From Marinimicrobium sp050113635 (GTDB taxonomy: Bacteria; Pseudomonadota; Gammaproteobacteria; Pseudomonadales; Cellvibrionaceae): 64,000 bases of DNA. The translations under genes were made by a program, and so were the position numbers. Below the pieces are notes generated by a model that saw only the letters and a program-made list of their open reading frames with translations, was not told the origin of the DNA and made no database searches. Shown here in pieces: positions 44,358 to 53,980 of the stretch; position 1 is the stretch's first letter, and the number at the start of each line of letters is the position of its first letter. The stretch is taken from the NCBI RefSeq assembly GCF_050113635.1, contig NZ_JBNJLT010000009.1:1-64000 (forward strand), given 5' to 3'.

Positions 44358-47300
44358 ATGATAACAAACCGTAACTGGAGAACGTTGAGGCGTGCATTGG
44401 CGTTGGGTGTTTTATCATTCGTAACGTCCAGCGCGGCACTTGCTGTCAATATAGCTAATGACCCCTTGTTTCTTGAGCAACCGGTGCGTCCTATTGTGAT
44501 GCTCAATATGTCCAATGATCATCAGCTTTTTTTTAAAGCTTATGATGACTACAGCGATTTGACGGGTGACGGAAGAGCTGATACGAGTTACGTGCATAAT
44601 CATTCGTACTATGGCTATTTCGACAGTCAAAAGTGCTACACCTACAGCACACAAAGAAACTATTTTGTCCCCGCACGGTTTGCTGACCAGAATAATTATT
44701 GCAATGCAGGTAGTAGCAGTGGTGAGTGGAGCGGTAATTTTCTGAACTGGGCGTCCATGACCCGAATGGATACCGTGAGGAAAATTCTGTACGGTGGGCT
44801 GCGCTCAACGGATACCGCTAATACCACTGTTCTGGAGCGTGCCATGCTTCCGCAGGATGCCCACTCGTTTGCCAAGTATTATAACGGGTCGGACCTGGGG
44901 CAGTTGACTCCCTTTGGTGGAGCCGAAGATGCCAGTGGCAATGATGTCACCTCCGGCGGTTCGTCCATGAACTCCGGCATCACGATTTGTAACACCACAG
45001 AGCCCGGCAATAGAAACCAATTGTCACAAGATGTTACGGCACCGCCGTTAATGAGAGTGGCACGGGGCAATTTTTCATTGTGGGCAAGCAATGAACGCTG
45101 GCAGTGCCGCTGGCGCAACAATGTCGGAGGGGATCAGGGGAAGAACGACAATAATTTCTCCTACAGCGGTATTAATGCGCACTCGGAAAGCCCTTACACC
45201 AGTCGTCGCCTAGGAGGGCGTGATTTGCACGTGCGTGTTAGTGTTTGTGTCAACAACCTTATCGACGAGACAAACAACGAGAACTGCAGTGGCTATGATA
45301 ATGGGCTTCAAAAACCTGCCGGGCTATTGCAGGAGTACGGTGAGGACGGCTCAATTTTGTTTGGCCTGATGACTGGTTCATACAGTAAAAATAAATCCGG
45401 AGGTGTGCTCCGGCGCAATGTGGGTGATCTCAGTAACGAAGTCAATAGCGATGGAACCTTTGTCAATCCAGGCTCAAACAACGACTTGGACGATGGCATT
45501 ATTAATACGCTGGACTCACTTAGAATCTACGGATACCGGTTTGATGACGGAACCTACCACAGAAACTCGCATGGAATTGACCCAAACGGAAGTGATGGCT
45601 GCCTATGGTCGCGCAGTTCTTTTGTCGATGGGCAGTGTTCAAACTGGGGGAATCCCCAGTCGGAAATTTATCTGGAGTCTCTGAAATATCTCGCGGGACT
45701 TGACGCTACGTCGGCTTATAACGGGGATGACTCTGATTATATAGACGGGTTGGAATCGGTAAGCTGGACTCGTCCGCTCAGTAATGACAATTACTGTGCG
45801 CCTCTGAATATCATCCAGTTCAATGCGTCCACTACCTCATTTGATGGGGATCTCGCCAGCGATGCCGCCTCAGGATTTGGATTGGAAAGTATTGACGCGG
45901 TTACCAATGAGGTGGGTCAAAGTGAAGGGCTGCACGGCAACAGTTATTTCGTGGGCGCGATTGCGGGAGCAACCGGGCAGCAGGCTAATCAGCTTTGTAC
46001 TCCGAAGACGGTGAATAATCTCTCCACGGTCCGTGGTACTTGTCCCGACGCTCCAAGATTGGATGGCTCCTATAAAATGGCGGGGCTTGCCTACCATGCT
46101 CGAAGCACCGGTATAACCTTGCAGGGTGTAACCAGTGCGAGCTCGGCGAGCACGGTAAGAACCTATGGTGTAGCGCTGGCGCCTGCGGTGCCCCAGATCA
46201 ACATTCCTGTGCCTAGTTCTTCCGATAGGGAAATCACTCTTCTTCCTGCTTGTCGTAACAATAACAACACACTGGACTCTCCAGCTAATTGTGCCATTGT
46301 GGACTTTAAAGTGGTCAGCCAAGAGGAAGAAAGCACAAACGGTACAGTGACTGCAAGAACAGGTCAGCTTTATGTAAATTGGGAAGACAGTGAGCAGGGC
46401 GGTGACTTTGATCAGGACATGTGGGGTGTGATTGAGTATCGGGTGACCTCGGACGAGGTGAGTGTGACCACTCAGGTCATCGCGCAGTCTACCGGCGATC
46501 CCATGGGCTTTGGGTATGTTATTGGTGGTACAACTCAAGACGGGTTTCATGTCCAGTCTGGTGTAAATAATTTTACCTATACCTCGGTGTATCAAGACCG
46601 TTTCAGCTGTTCTGGTAATGTCGGATCGCGCTGCAGTTGCAGGATAAACTACGGAGGGACAACAGGTCCTTGTAACTACAGTAATGCAGATGCACAGGCC
46701 CGCACCCAGACGTTCAGTATCGGTCCTTCCAGCGCCGAACTTTTACAGTCGCCTTTATTCTATGCCGCCAAGTGGGGCGGGTACCCCGAGAGTGTGGGCG
46801 AGGGAGAGGTAAGCGAATGGTCACCTGAAAATGAAACGTACTTCTTTGCCACCGATCCAGGTCAATTGCAGGATGCGTTGCGAAACGCTTTTGCCCGAGT
46901 GGCTGCGGGTGTCGGGTCTGCTTCTGCCGTGGCGACCAATACGACTAACCTGCAAGAAGGCGCTTTTGTTTTTCAGGCCAGGTTCAATAGTGAGAATTGG
47001 AGTGGTGAGCTGTTGGCTTTTCCGGTAGACGACAATGGAAATATTAGCGACGTGGTCAGTCATTCCACTAATGAGACTATGATGACGGGTGTCAGCAGAC
47101 CTCTGAGAAGAATCATTAGTGTAGATGAAAACGGTAATCAGATACCGTTTGAGTGGGAGTCGCTGAGTGCCTCTCAACAGGCGTTGCTAAATGCTGAAGA
47201 TGGAATGGGAGAAGCACGCTTGAACTGGCTCTGGGGCGTGGAAAGCACCACCAGCGGGTTACGTCAGCGGCAGGGGTTGCTTTTGGGTGATATTGTTAAT

Positions 47301-48716
47301 TCAAGCCCAGAATATCTCGGTGGTGAAAATAGAGGCTATTCGAGACTGGAGGGTAGTCAAGGCAGCAGCTACGCGCAATATTTGCAGGATACCAAGCGTC
47401 AACAGCCGGAGACGTTATTTGTTGGGGCAAATGATGGGATGCTGCACGCGTTTGATGTCGAAAATAATGTGTTCGACGAACTGTTTGCGTATGTGCCGGG
47501 TGGCGTGTATGACAAACTTGCCGCCCTTTCCGCTCCAAACTACGGACGCCAAGAAAATCCGCACCAATATACGGTGGACGGACAAATGGCGGTCGGGGAT
47601 GTTTATCTCGATGGCTCTTGGAGAAGTGTTGTCGTTGGCAGTCTGGGGGCGGGCGGGAAAGGCGTGTTTGCTTTGGACGTCACTGACCGGTCCAACCCCG
47701 AAGTGCTGTTTGAACTAAGTGGCGGTGATTTGCCTGCGCTGGGTCATGTCATGGGGAAACCTCTGATTGCCCGAATGGCAAATGGCCGTTGGGCTGTGGT
47801 GTTCGGAAACGGATACAATAGCAGTGACGGAACGTCGCAGCTTCTTGTTGTAGAGTTTGAGCGTCCGGGCTCCCCCCATGTGATTAACACGGAAGCGGGG
47901 CAGGGACTTTCGGGCGTAGCTTTGTTGGGAAATGCATATGGTCAAGTTCAAGCTGCCTATGCTGGCGACTTGCAAGGTAATTTATGGAAGTTTGACCTCA
48001 GTGCGAGTAATCCCAACCAGTGGGAAGAGCCACTGGGAGAGCCAATGTTTGTGGCAAAAGATGATGGTGGGGCTCGCCAGCCTATTTTTGGAGCTCCGAC
48101 CCTGGGCCGAAACGACGAGAAGAACAATGTGATCATGGTGTACTTCGGCACCGGTAAGTATTTTGAGAAAAATGACAACAATGTCACAAACAATGATCCC
48201 AGTGCTCATAGCTTTTACGCGATTGCCGATAAGGGAGAAGCTTACGGCTCTGATCGAGAGACTTTCCTGCATGAAAAGACCTTGGTGGATGGTCAAACGA
48301 CACGAAGTGTGTCGGGAGAATCTGATGTGGATTGGACAACCGATGACGGCTGGTTTCTGGATTTTAATACTCGGCTGGGTGAAAGAGTCATTGCAAAACC
48401 GCTGCTTTTGTATGATCGGTTGATTTTCGCCACGATTATCCCGTCCTCGACGCCTTGCCAGTTTGGCGGGCAAAGCTGGTTGATGGAGCTCAAGGCAGTG
48501 GGTAATCGCTTCGTGAATAGCAGTGTTCTTGATAATGATGGAACGAATGGCAATACGTTGACGGATGCGTTGATTTTGGGGGACCCCACGCACAGTATTT
48601 TGAACTCTGAAGCGGGCAAGCTCCTTTATAGTTCATCAGACGGGGATCTCGGAGAACAAGATACCAACATTCCAGCGGGGGCCTTAGGGCGGCAGTCCTG
48701 GCGTCAACTGAGGTAA
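44358..48716 (+). CDS. pilY1: Pilus tip adhesin/assembly factor PilY1
   Basis: A 1452-residue exported protein with a signal peptide (residues 1-30, TSSAALAV). The N-terminal half has an EF-like loop near residue 70 (DLTGDGRADTSY) and many cysteines. The C-terminal half (about 950-1450) is the PilY1 beta-propeller (ETLFVGANDGMLHAFDVE, VYLDGSWRSVVVGSLGAGGKGVFALDV, AYAGDLQGNLWKFDL). In characterised homologues an Asp-rich calcium loop immediately precedes YAGDLxGNLWxFD; here that stretch is LLGNAYGQVQAA with no acidic residue. The base composition is visibly richer in A+T than the flanking genes. GAGGGGG precedes the ATG at 44358. Confidence 0.92.
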   Translation: MITNRNWRTLRRALALGVLSFVTSSAALAVNIANDPLFLEQPVRPIVMLNMSNDHQLFFKAYDDYSDLTGDGRADTSYVHNHSYYGYFDSQKCYTYSTQRNYFVPARFADQNNYCNAGSSSGEWSGNFLNWASMTRMDTVRKILYGGLRSTDTANTTVLERAMLPQDAHSFAKYYNGSDLGQLTPFGGAEDASGNDVTSGGSSMNSGITICNTTEPGNRNQLSQDVTAPPLMRVARGNFSLWASNERWQCRWRNNVGGDQGKNDNNFSYSGINAHSESPYTSRRLGGRDLHVRVSVCVNNLIDETNNENCSGYDNGLQKPAGLLQEYGEDGSILFGLMTGSYSKNKSGGVLRRNVGDLSNEVNSDGTFVNPGSNNDLDDGIINTLDSLRIYGYRFDDGTYHRNSHGIDPNGSDGCLWSRSSFVDGQCSNWGNPQSEIYLESLKYLAGLDATSAYNGDDSDYIDGLESVSWTRPLSNDNYCAPLNIIQFNASTTSFDGDLASDAASGFGLESIDAVTNEVGQSEGLHGNSYFVGAIAGATGQQANQLCTPKTVNNLSTVRGTCPDAPRLDGSYKMAGLAYHARSTGITLQGVTSASSASTVRTYGVALAPAVPQINIPVPSSSDREITLLPACRNNNNTLDSPANCAIVDFKVVSQEEESTNGTVTARTGQLYVNWEDSEQGGDFDQDMWGVIEYRVTSDEVSVTTQVIAQSTGDPMGFGYVIGGTTQDGFHVQSGVNNFTYTSVYQDRFSCSGNVGSRCSCRINYGGTTGPCNYSNADAQARTQTFSIGPSSAELLQSPLFYAAKWGGYPESVGEGEVSEWSPENETYFFATDPGQLQDALRNAFARVAAGVGSASAVATNTTNLQEGAFVFQARFNSENWSGELLAFPVDDNGNISDVVSHSTNETMMTGVSRPLRRIISVDENGNQIPFEWESLSASQQALLNAEDGMGEARLNWLWGVESTTSGLRQRQGLLLGDIVNSSPEYLGGENRGYSRLEGSQGSSYAQYLQDTKRQQPETLFVGANDGMLHAFDVENNVFDELFAYVPGGVYDKLAALSAPNYGRQENPHQYTVDGQMAVGDVYLDGSWRSVVVGSLGAGGKGVFALDVTDRSNPEVLFELSGGDLPALGHVMGKPLIARMANGRWAVVFGNGYNSSDGTSQLLVVEFERPGSPHVINTEAGQGLSGVALLGNAYGQVQAAYAGDLQGNLWKFDLSASNPNQWEEPLGEPMFVAKDDGGARQPIFGAPTLGRNDEKNNVIMVYFGTGKYFEKNDNNVTNNDPSAHSFYAIADKGEAYGSDRETFLHEKTLVDGQTTRSVSGESDVDWTTDDGWFLDFNTRLGERVIAKPLLLYDRLIFATIIPSSTPCQFGGQSWLMELKAVGNRFVNSSVLDNDGTNGNTLTDALILGDPTHSILNSEAGKLLYSSSDGDLGEQDTNIPAGALGRQSWRQLR

Positions 48717-48736
48717 TACGGTTTCAGGAAATGACT

Positions 48737-49135
48737 ATGAGAAGATTTCAAAAAGGGTTCACGCTATTAGAAATGATGGTTGTCGTAGCGATCGTGGGCA
48801 TTATCGCCGCGCTGGCTTATACCTCCTACACCAACCAGATTATGCGCAGTAACCGGGCCGATGCGCAAACGGCGCTGAACGATGCCAGCCAGAGGTTGCA
48901 GCGCTGTTATACCTCATACACCACCTTTACGAGTGGCGACTGCACGATTTATGGCAATCTCTCGGCCGGTTATGACTCGACGGAAGGGTTTTACAAGATA
49001 GAAGTCGGTAACGCATCGGCCACTACGTACACGTTGACGGCGACAGCCATTGCAGCGCCACAAACTAACGACACTGATTGCCAGACCATTACACTGGAGC
49101 ACACCGGCACACGTTCTCCAGAGGCCTGCTGGTAA
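48737..49135 (+). CDS. pilE: PilE-type minor pilin
   Basis: A 132-residue type IV pilin. The leader MRRFQKG ends at the peptidase site G|FTLLEMMVVVAIVGIIAALAYTSYTNQIMRSNRADAQTAL. The globular C-terminus has paired cysteines for the D-loop (DCQTI...EACW). It is the last gene of the minor pilin operon, as in Pseudomonas. The ATG at 48737 has AGGAA six bases upstream; an ATG at 48731 would overlap that site. Confidence 0.92.
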   Translation: MRRFQKGFTLLEMMVVVAIVGIIAALAYTSYTNQIMRSNRADAQTALNDASQRLQRCYTSYTTFTSGDCTIYGNLSAGYDSTEGFYKIEVGNASATTYTLTATAIAAPQTNDTDCQTITLEHTGTRSPEACW

Positions 49136-49165
49136 ATGGGCTTGCTGGTGGGAGAAGAAGGGCGA

Positions 49166-50542
49166 CTAATCGTCGTCCAGGCCGAGCTTTTGGAGTCGAT
49201 AACGCAGTGAGCGAAAACTGATGCCCAGTTGCTTTGCGGCCTGGGTTTTGTTCCATTTGGCACGCTCGAGAGCATGGCATAAAACGTCTTTTTCGATGTC
49301 CTGAAGGTAATGATCCAACGAGGGGTAGTCGGCGCAGCGGGCGACGTGACTTTGAGCGGGTTCTGTTGACGCGGAGTAGGTATCGCCAGGCGCATTGGTT
49401 CCGTCGGGCAAGTGCAGATCTTCCAGGTTAATCGTCTGGCTGTCACACAGTGTAAACGCTCGCTCAAGAATGTTTTCGAGCTCTCTCACGTTGCCAGGAA
49501 AGTCGTACTCGCAAAGCCGGTTCATCGCGGGCTGGTTGAGGCGAGGTGTAGGGCAGTCGGCCTCTTTGGCCAGCTTTTCCAGGATGTGTCGGGCGAGCAT
49601 GGCGATATCCTCGCGCCGCTCCCGTAATGGCGGGACTCGCAGTTGAATGACGTTCAGGCGATAAAACAGATCCTGTCGGAAGCGGCCATCACGTACTTCC
49701 GTTTCCAGTGCTTTATGAGTGGCACACAAAATACGGACATCAGTTTTGATTTCGTTTTGTCCTCCCACCGGTCGAACCGCTTTTTCCTGAATGGCGCGCA
49801 GTAGCTTAACCTGCATATCCAGCGGCAAGTCGGCCACCTCATCCAAAAATAGTGTGCCTCCCTGTGCGGTTTGAAATAGCCCGGCTTTGTCCTGATGAGC
49901 GCCAGTAAAACTGCCCTTTTTATGTCCAAAGAACTCACTTTCCATGAGCTCCTTGGGAATTGCCCCACAGTTAACCGCCACAAAGGGTGCTTCGGCTCGT
50001 GGTCCCAATTTGTGAATAGAGCGAGCCACCAACTCTTTGCCGACGCCGGACTCTCCGGAGATGTAGATCGGCGCCTGGGAGCGAGCCAACTTTTGAATGC
50101 TGGCGATCAATTCCTGAATGGCTTTGGATTGACCAATGATAGGACAGTCCGAGGGGAGCGGCATTGGCGGCAGCTGTCCCGATTGAATCGCGGTGGTGAC
50201 CAGCTGTCGTAATACACTCAGGTCTACTGGCTTGGACAAAAAATCGAATGCGCCGGCTTTCATCGCGTCGATAGCGGTATCGATGCTGCCATGCGCGGTA
50301 ATCACCGCAACCGGCAGTCGGGGTTTGTTATGCTGGATATACTCCACCAGCTCCAGCCCGTTGCCGTCCGGTAGACGCATGTCGGTCAGGCACAGGTCGT
50401 AATTTTGGGTCTTCAGTTGTAGCTTGGCGTCCCCCAGGTTTGCCACCGTGTCGGACACAATGCCCATCCGATTCAGCGTGATACTCAGCAGCTCGCGGAT
50501 ATCGGGTTCATCGTCAATGATTAGTACGCGCTGGTTCCCCAT
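49166..50542 (-). CDS. pilR: Sigma-54 response regulator PilR
   Basis: An NtrC-family activator of 458 residues. Receiver domain residues 1-120 (VLIIDDEPDIRELL, phosphoacceptor Asp in CLTDMRLPDG); AAA+ domain (GESGVGKELVARSIHK Walker A; GHKKGSFTGA sigma-54 contact loop, with the Ser typical of PilR); Fis-type helix-turn-helix (WNKTQAAKQLGISFRSLRYRL) at the end. It activates pilA with RpoN in response to PilS. ATG 50542 has AAAGGTT upstream. It follows pilS by 33 bp and converges with pilE. Confidence 0.95.
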   Translation of the reverse strand: MGNQRVLIIDDEPDIRELLSITLNRMGIVSDTVANLGDAKLQLKTQNYDLCLTDMRLPDGNGLELVEYIQHNKPRLPVAVITAHGSIDTAIDAMKAGAFDFLSKPVDLSVLRQLVTTAIQSGQLPPMPLPSDCPIIGQSKAIQELIASIQKLARSQAPIYISGESGVGKELVARSIHKLGPRAEAPFVAVNCGAIPKELMESEFFGHKKGSFTGAHQDKAGLFQTAQGGTLFLDEVADLPLDMQVKLLRAIQEKAVRPVGGQNEIKTDVRILCATHKALETEVRDGRFRQDLFYRLNVIQLRVPPLRERREDIAMLARHILEKLAKEADCPTPRLNQPAMNRLCEYDFPGNVRELENILERAFTLCDSQTINLEDLHLPDGTNAPGDTYSASTEPAQSHVARCADYPSLDHYLQDIEKDVLCHALERAKWNKTQAAKQLGISFRSLRYRLQKLGLDDD

Positions 50543-50575
50543 GGTCAACCTTTGTGAGTCTTCGGTGAGCAGAGT

Positions 50576-52192
50576 TTAAAAGGCTCGGTCCGGGTGCGGG
50601 AGCTGAATATGGAAGCAGCTTCGACCCTCGTCGGTGCACTCATAGTGTATTAAAGCTTGGTTGGCTTCGCAAAGCTCCTTGCAGATATATAAGCCCAGGC
50701 CGGAGCCAGTGCTCTCTGTGGTAAAAAAGGGCTCGAAGATATGCCGGGCGTGCTCCTCGGCGATCCCGTCTCCTCCGTCGATAACACGAATGAACGGTTG
50801 TTGTTTTCGGGGTTCAACACCCGCCTCCAGCCACACGTCCGCACGTCCGGCTGCCAGTGAGTGACGAATGCCGTTATCACACAGGTTAGTCAGTACCTGA
50901 TGAAGCTGGCCGTGGTCAAACTTGGCCGGGATCTGAGGCTGCCCCAGAGTCAGTGTTACGTTGTGACGGTCGGGTTGAGTCGAATGGTATTCCTGAAGAA
51001 ACCGAGCGAGCCATTGGCCCAACTCCAGGGGCTCGGGGTGGGCGTTCTTGCGGCGTGAAAGCTGCAAAACGTTTTCAATAATTTGATTCACCCGTCGGCT
51101 ATGATTATCGATGATTTGCAATAAGCGCTGATCGCCGCTGCCTAGCTCGCTGGATTCGCCGAGCAACTGACTGGCGTGGCTGATGGCGCCCAGAGGGTTG
51201 CGAACCTCATGGGCAATACTGGCCGTGAGTCGTCCCAAAGACGCAAGCTTGAGTTGCTGAGCCTGCTGGGTGATCAGACGATTGTCCTCGACGAAGACCA
51301 AAATCTCCGAGTCACTTTGCGGGGTTAGTGGAGCGAAATTGATTTTCAATTCATTGCGGGTGAGCGCGTCCATCGCCACGATGGAACCGGAGTGGTTCTG
51401 CTGGCGCCACTGATTGTACGCGTGTTGCAGCAACGGTACGCTGGACAAATGTTGGGCGCCGTGTTCGGAGCGGGGGAAATCAGAGCCAAGCAAGTCAAAA
51501 GCGGCGCGGTTCGACAGCTCAATCGACTGGCTCTTTCCCAGCACCAGAATGCCGGTGCGCATACGCTCCACGATCAATTGGGCCAGGCGCTGTAGGTGCT
51601 CGGCCTGCCGGGCCTGATTGAGCGCTTCTTCATTGCTGCTTCGGATTTTGTGTGCCAGATACTGAAAGCTCAATGCCGTCACGAACAGCAGTGCTCCCAG
51701 TGTACCGGCTGAAAAGAGTGCCTGGTTGTTGATCGAAAGCAGCCATAATCGCGCCAGACTTTCGCCAATGACCGCGATGCTGGCCAGCGCGGCCAACAGA
51801 ATCGCCAGCCGGGACGGCAGCAGCATGCCCGCCGCGGCGATTACCACCAACTGCAAGTAGCCCAAACCGCTCATGGCACCGCCGCTGGTGAACATCATGA
51901 GTGCCAGCGCCGCCACGTCAATGCCGAGCAATATGAATGACTGACGGTCAGAAGGCTGAAAGCGGGCCCGCCACAGTAGGCCCAGAGTGATCAGGTTCAG
52001 GGCTGTGTAGCCCACGGCGGTGTACAGGAAAATGTCCGGTTGCTCATTGCCGAGAATGGTGGGGGCAAGATTGCCCTGAAACATCAGCAGTAAAATGCTG
52101 CCCAGCAGCGTCCGGTAATAAGTGTACACACGCAGCAAGTCATAGTTGCTGTCACGCTGTGTGCGGTCAATAGCGGAATCCGGTCTTGCCAT
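50576..52192 (-). CDS. pilS: Sensor histidine kinase PilS
   Basis: A 538-residue inner-membrane kinase. Six hydrophobic segments occupy residues 25-185, followed by a PAS domain (ERMRTGILVLGKSQSIELSNRAAFDLLG), the phosphoacceptor His in ASIAHEVRNPLGAISHASQLL, and the ATPase N-box CDNGIRHS with G boxes IDGGDGIAEEH and TGSGLGLYICK. In Pseudomonas PilS senses pilin levels in the membrane and controls PilR. The start is ATG 52192 (MARPDSAIDR); the frame extends upstream to 52288 without support. It is divergent from nadE. Confidence 0.94.
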   Translation of the reverse strand: MARPDSAIDRTQRDSNYDLLRVYTYYRTLLGSILLLMFQGNLAPTILGNEQPDIFLYTAVGYTALNLITLGLLWRARFQPSDRQSFILLGIDVAALALMMFTSGGAMSGLGYLQLVVIAAAGMLLPSRLAILLAALASIAVIGESLARLWLLSINNQALFSAGTLGALLFVTALSFQYLAHKIRSSNEEALNQARQAEHLQRLAQLIVERMRTGILVLGKSQSIELSNRAAFDLLGSDFPRSEHGAQHLSSVPLLQHAYNQWRQQNHSGSIVAMDALTRNELKINFAPLTPQSDSEILVFVEDNRLITQQAQQLKLASLGRLTASIAHEVRNPLGAISHASQLLGESSELGSGDQRLLQIIDNHSRRVNQIIENVLQLSRRKNAHPEPLELGQWLARFLQEYHSTQPDRHNVTLTLGQPQIPAKFDHGQLHQVLTNLCDNGIRHSLAAGRADVWLEAGVEPRKQQPFIRVIDGGDGIAEEHARHIFEPFFTTESTGSGLGLYICKELCEANQALIHYECTDEGRSCFHIQLPHPDRAF

Positions 52193-52313
52193 GGGTAAAG
52201 AGGGCCTTGGCTGAGGGTGGGCGATGCCCAGGATTATCATTTTGCGTCGCTCCGCCAATTCGCGGACAATACGCCTTCTATCCGACACAGTGTATCAGGG
52301 TGCAAACACCTTT

Positions 52314-53939
52314 ATGGCAACTTTGAATATTGCGCTGGCCCAGATCAATCCTCTGGTGGGCGACATTCCCGGCAACACCGACAGGATTTTGACCGAGGCC
52401 AGCCGAGCCGAAGCGGCAGGCGCGGATGCGATCCTGTTTCCCGAATTGACGTTGTCCGGTTATCCACCGGAAGACCTGCTCTTGCGGCCCAGCCTTTCTC
52501 TGCGTATAGACCGGGCTCTCGACCGGCTGCAGCAGGCCGGACTGGGCATTACGATAATACTGGGGTACCCCCGGGTGGTAGCTGGCCGGGTGTTCAACAT
52601 GGCGGGTGTTATCCGCCGTGGCGAGTTGATTTGTGAATACGCCAAACAATGCCTGCCAAACTATCAGGTGTTTGACGAGGTTCGCTATTTTGTCCCCGGG
52701 GATACCGCTTGTGTGTTTGACCTCAGCGGAGTGCCGACAGCGCTGACCATTTGCGAGGATATTTGGCATCCGGGGCCCATGGAGCAGGCCCGGGAAGCGG
52801 GGGCGAAGTTGATGCTGAACTTGAACGCATCACCCTTCCACCGCGGCAAGCCCATGGAGCGGGAGCAGTTGCTGGCCGAGCGTGCCCGGCAAGGTGATAT
52901 GCCCATTGTCTACGTGAACCAGATAGGTGGGCAGGACGAGCTGGTGTTTGATGGCGGCTCCGTGGCGGTTAATCGAGAAGGGAGGTTGTGCCGACGCCTG
53001 CCCGCCTGGGAGGAGGCCGTGGAGCATTTGCAGTTGCAGTGGTGCGAAAGCACGCTCGATCTAGCCCCTCAAGCGCTGGCACCTGCCCAGGAGGACCTGG
53101 AGTCGGTCTATCAGGCGTTGGTGACGGGAACGCGTGATTACGTGAATAAAAACGGTTTCAAAGGGGTCGTGCTGGGGTTGTCCGGTGGTATCGACTCGGC
53201 GTTGACGCTGGCGGTGGCCGTGGACGCTTTGGGCGCGGAACGGGTGACAGCCATTATGATGCCATTTCGCTACACCTCTGAAATGAGCCGCACGGATGCG
53301 GCCGATCAGGCTCAGAGAATGGGTGTGCAGTACCACTCCTTGAGCATTGAGCCGATGTACGAATCATTTATGTCGACTCTTGGGCCGGTGTTTGAGGGTT
53401 GCCCTCGGGATATTACCGAGGAAAATCTTCAAGCCCGCTGTCGCGGGGTGTTGCTGATGGCGTGGTCCAACAAAAAAGGGGACCTTGTCCTGACCACGGG
53501 TAATAAGAGTGAGTTGGCGGTCGGTTATTCCACGTTATACGGGGACATGGCGGGGGGCTTTGATGTTCTGAAGGATGTGCCTAAAACCCTGGTGTTCCAA
53601 TTGGCACGACACCGTAACCTCCGGTCAGAGGTTATTCCGCCGAATGTGATTACCCGCCCGCCCTCGGCAGAGCTGGCGCCTGACCAGAAAGACGAGGACA
53701 GTCTGCCGCCGTACGATCAACTGGACCAGATACTGGCCCTCTACGTGGAGCAAGATTGCAGCGCAGAGGCGATTATCGCGCGGGGCTTTCCCCGTTCAGA
53801 TGTCGAGCGAGTGCTTCGATTGGTGGATCTCAACGAATACAAACGTCGTCAGGCCCCGGTCGGGGTTCGGATTACGCAGAGAGGGTTTGGGCGGGACCGC
53901 CGTTACCCCATTACGTCCGGGTGGCGGGCTGGCGAGTAG
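52314..53939 (+). CDS. nadE: Glutamine-dependent NAD+ synthetase
   Basis: A 541-residue two-domain enzyme that amidates deamido-NAD+. The N-terminal nitrilase-like glutaminase has the triad residues Glu in LFPELTLSGYPPEDLLL, Lys in YAKQCLPNY and Cys in LTICEDIWHP. The C-terminal synthetase has the P-loop GLSGGIDSALTLAVAVDALG and TTGNKSELAVGYSTLYGDMAGGF. The start is ATG 52314, matching the family N-terminus (NIALAQINPLVGDI). It is convergent with bamD. Confidence 0.96.
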   Translation: MATLNIALAQINPLVGDIPGNTDRILTEASRAEAAGADAILFPELTLSGYPPEDLLLRPSLSLRIDRALDRLQQAGLGITIILGYPRVVAGRVFNMAGVIRRGELICEYAKQCLPNYQVFDEVRYFVPGDTACVFDLSGVPTALTICEDIWHPGPMEQAREAGAKLMLNLNASPFHRGKPMEREQLLAERARQGDMPIVYVNQIGGQDELVFDGGSVAVNREGRLCRRLPAWEEAVEHLQLQWCESTLDLAPQALAPAQEDLESVYQALVTGTRDYVNKNGFKGVVLGLSGGIDSALTLAVAVDALGAERVTAIMMPFRYTSEMSRTDAADQAQRMGVQYHSLSIEPMYESFMSTLGPVFEGCPRDITEENLQARCRGVLLMAWSNKKGDLVLTTGNKSELAVGYSTLYGDMAGGFDVLKDVPKTLVFQLARHRNLRSEVIPPNVITRPPSAELAPDQKDEDSLPPYDQLDQILALYVEQDCSAEAIIARGFPRSDVERVLRLVDLNEYKRRQAPVGVRITQRGFGRDRRYPITSGWRAGE

Positions 53940-53952
53940 CGAGAGCAAACAA

Positions 53953-53974
53953 CGGGGCCACGTTGGCGGCCCCG
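53953..53974. terminator. Possible bidirectional terminator nadE/bamD
   Basis: CGGGGCC (53953-53959) and GGCCCCG (53968-53974) form a 7-bp stem between the convergent genes. On the minus strand it is followed by TTGTTTGC, a weak T-rich tail; on the plus strand there is none, so it may serve bamD better than nadE. Confidence 0.45.
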
Positions 53975-53980
53975 ACACAG

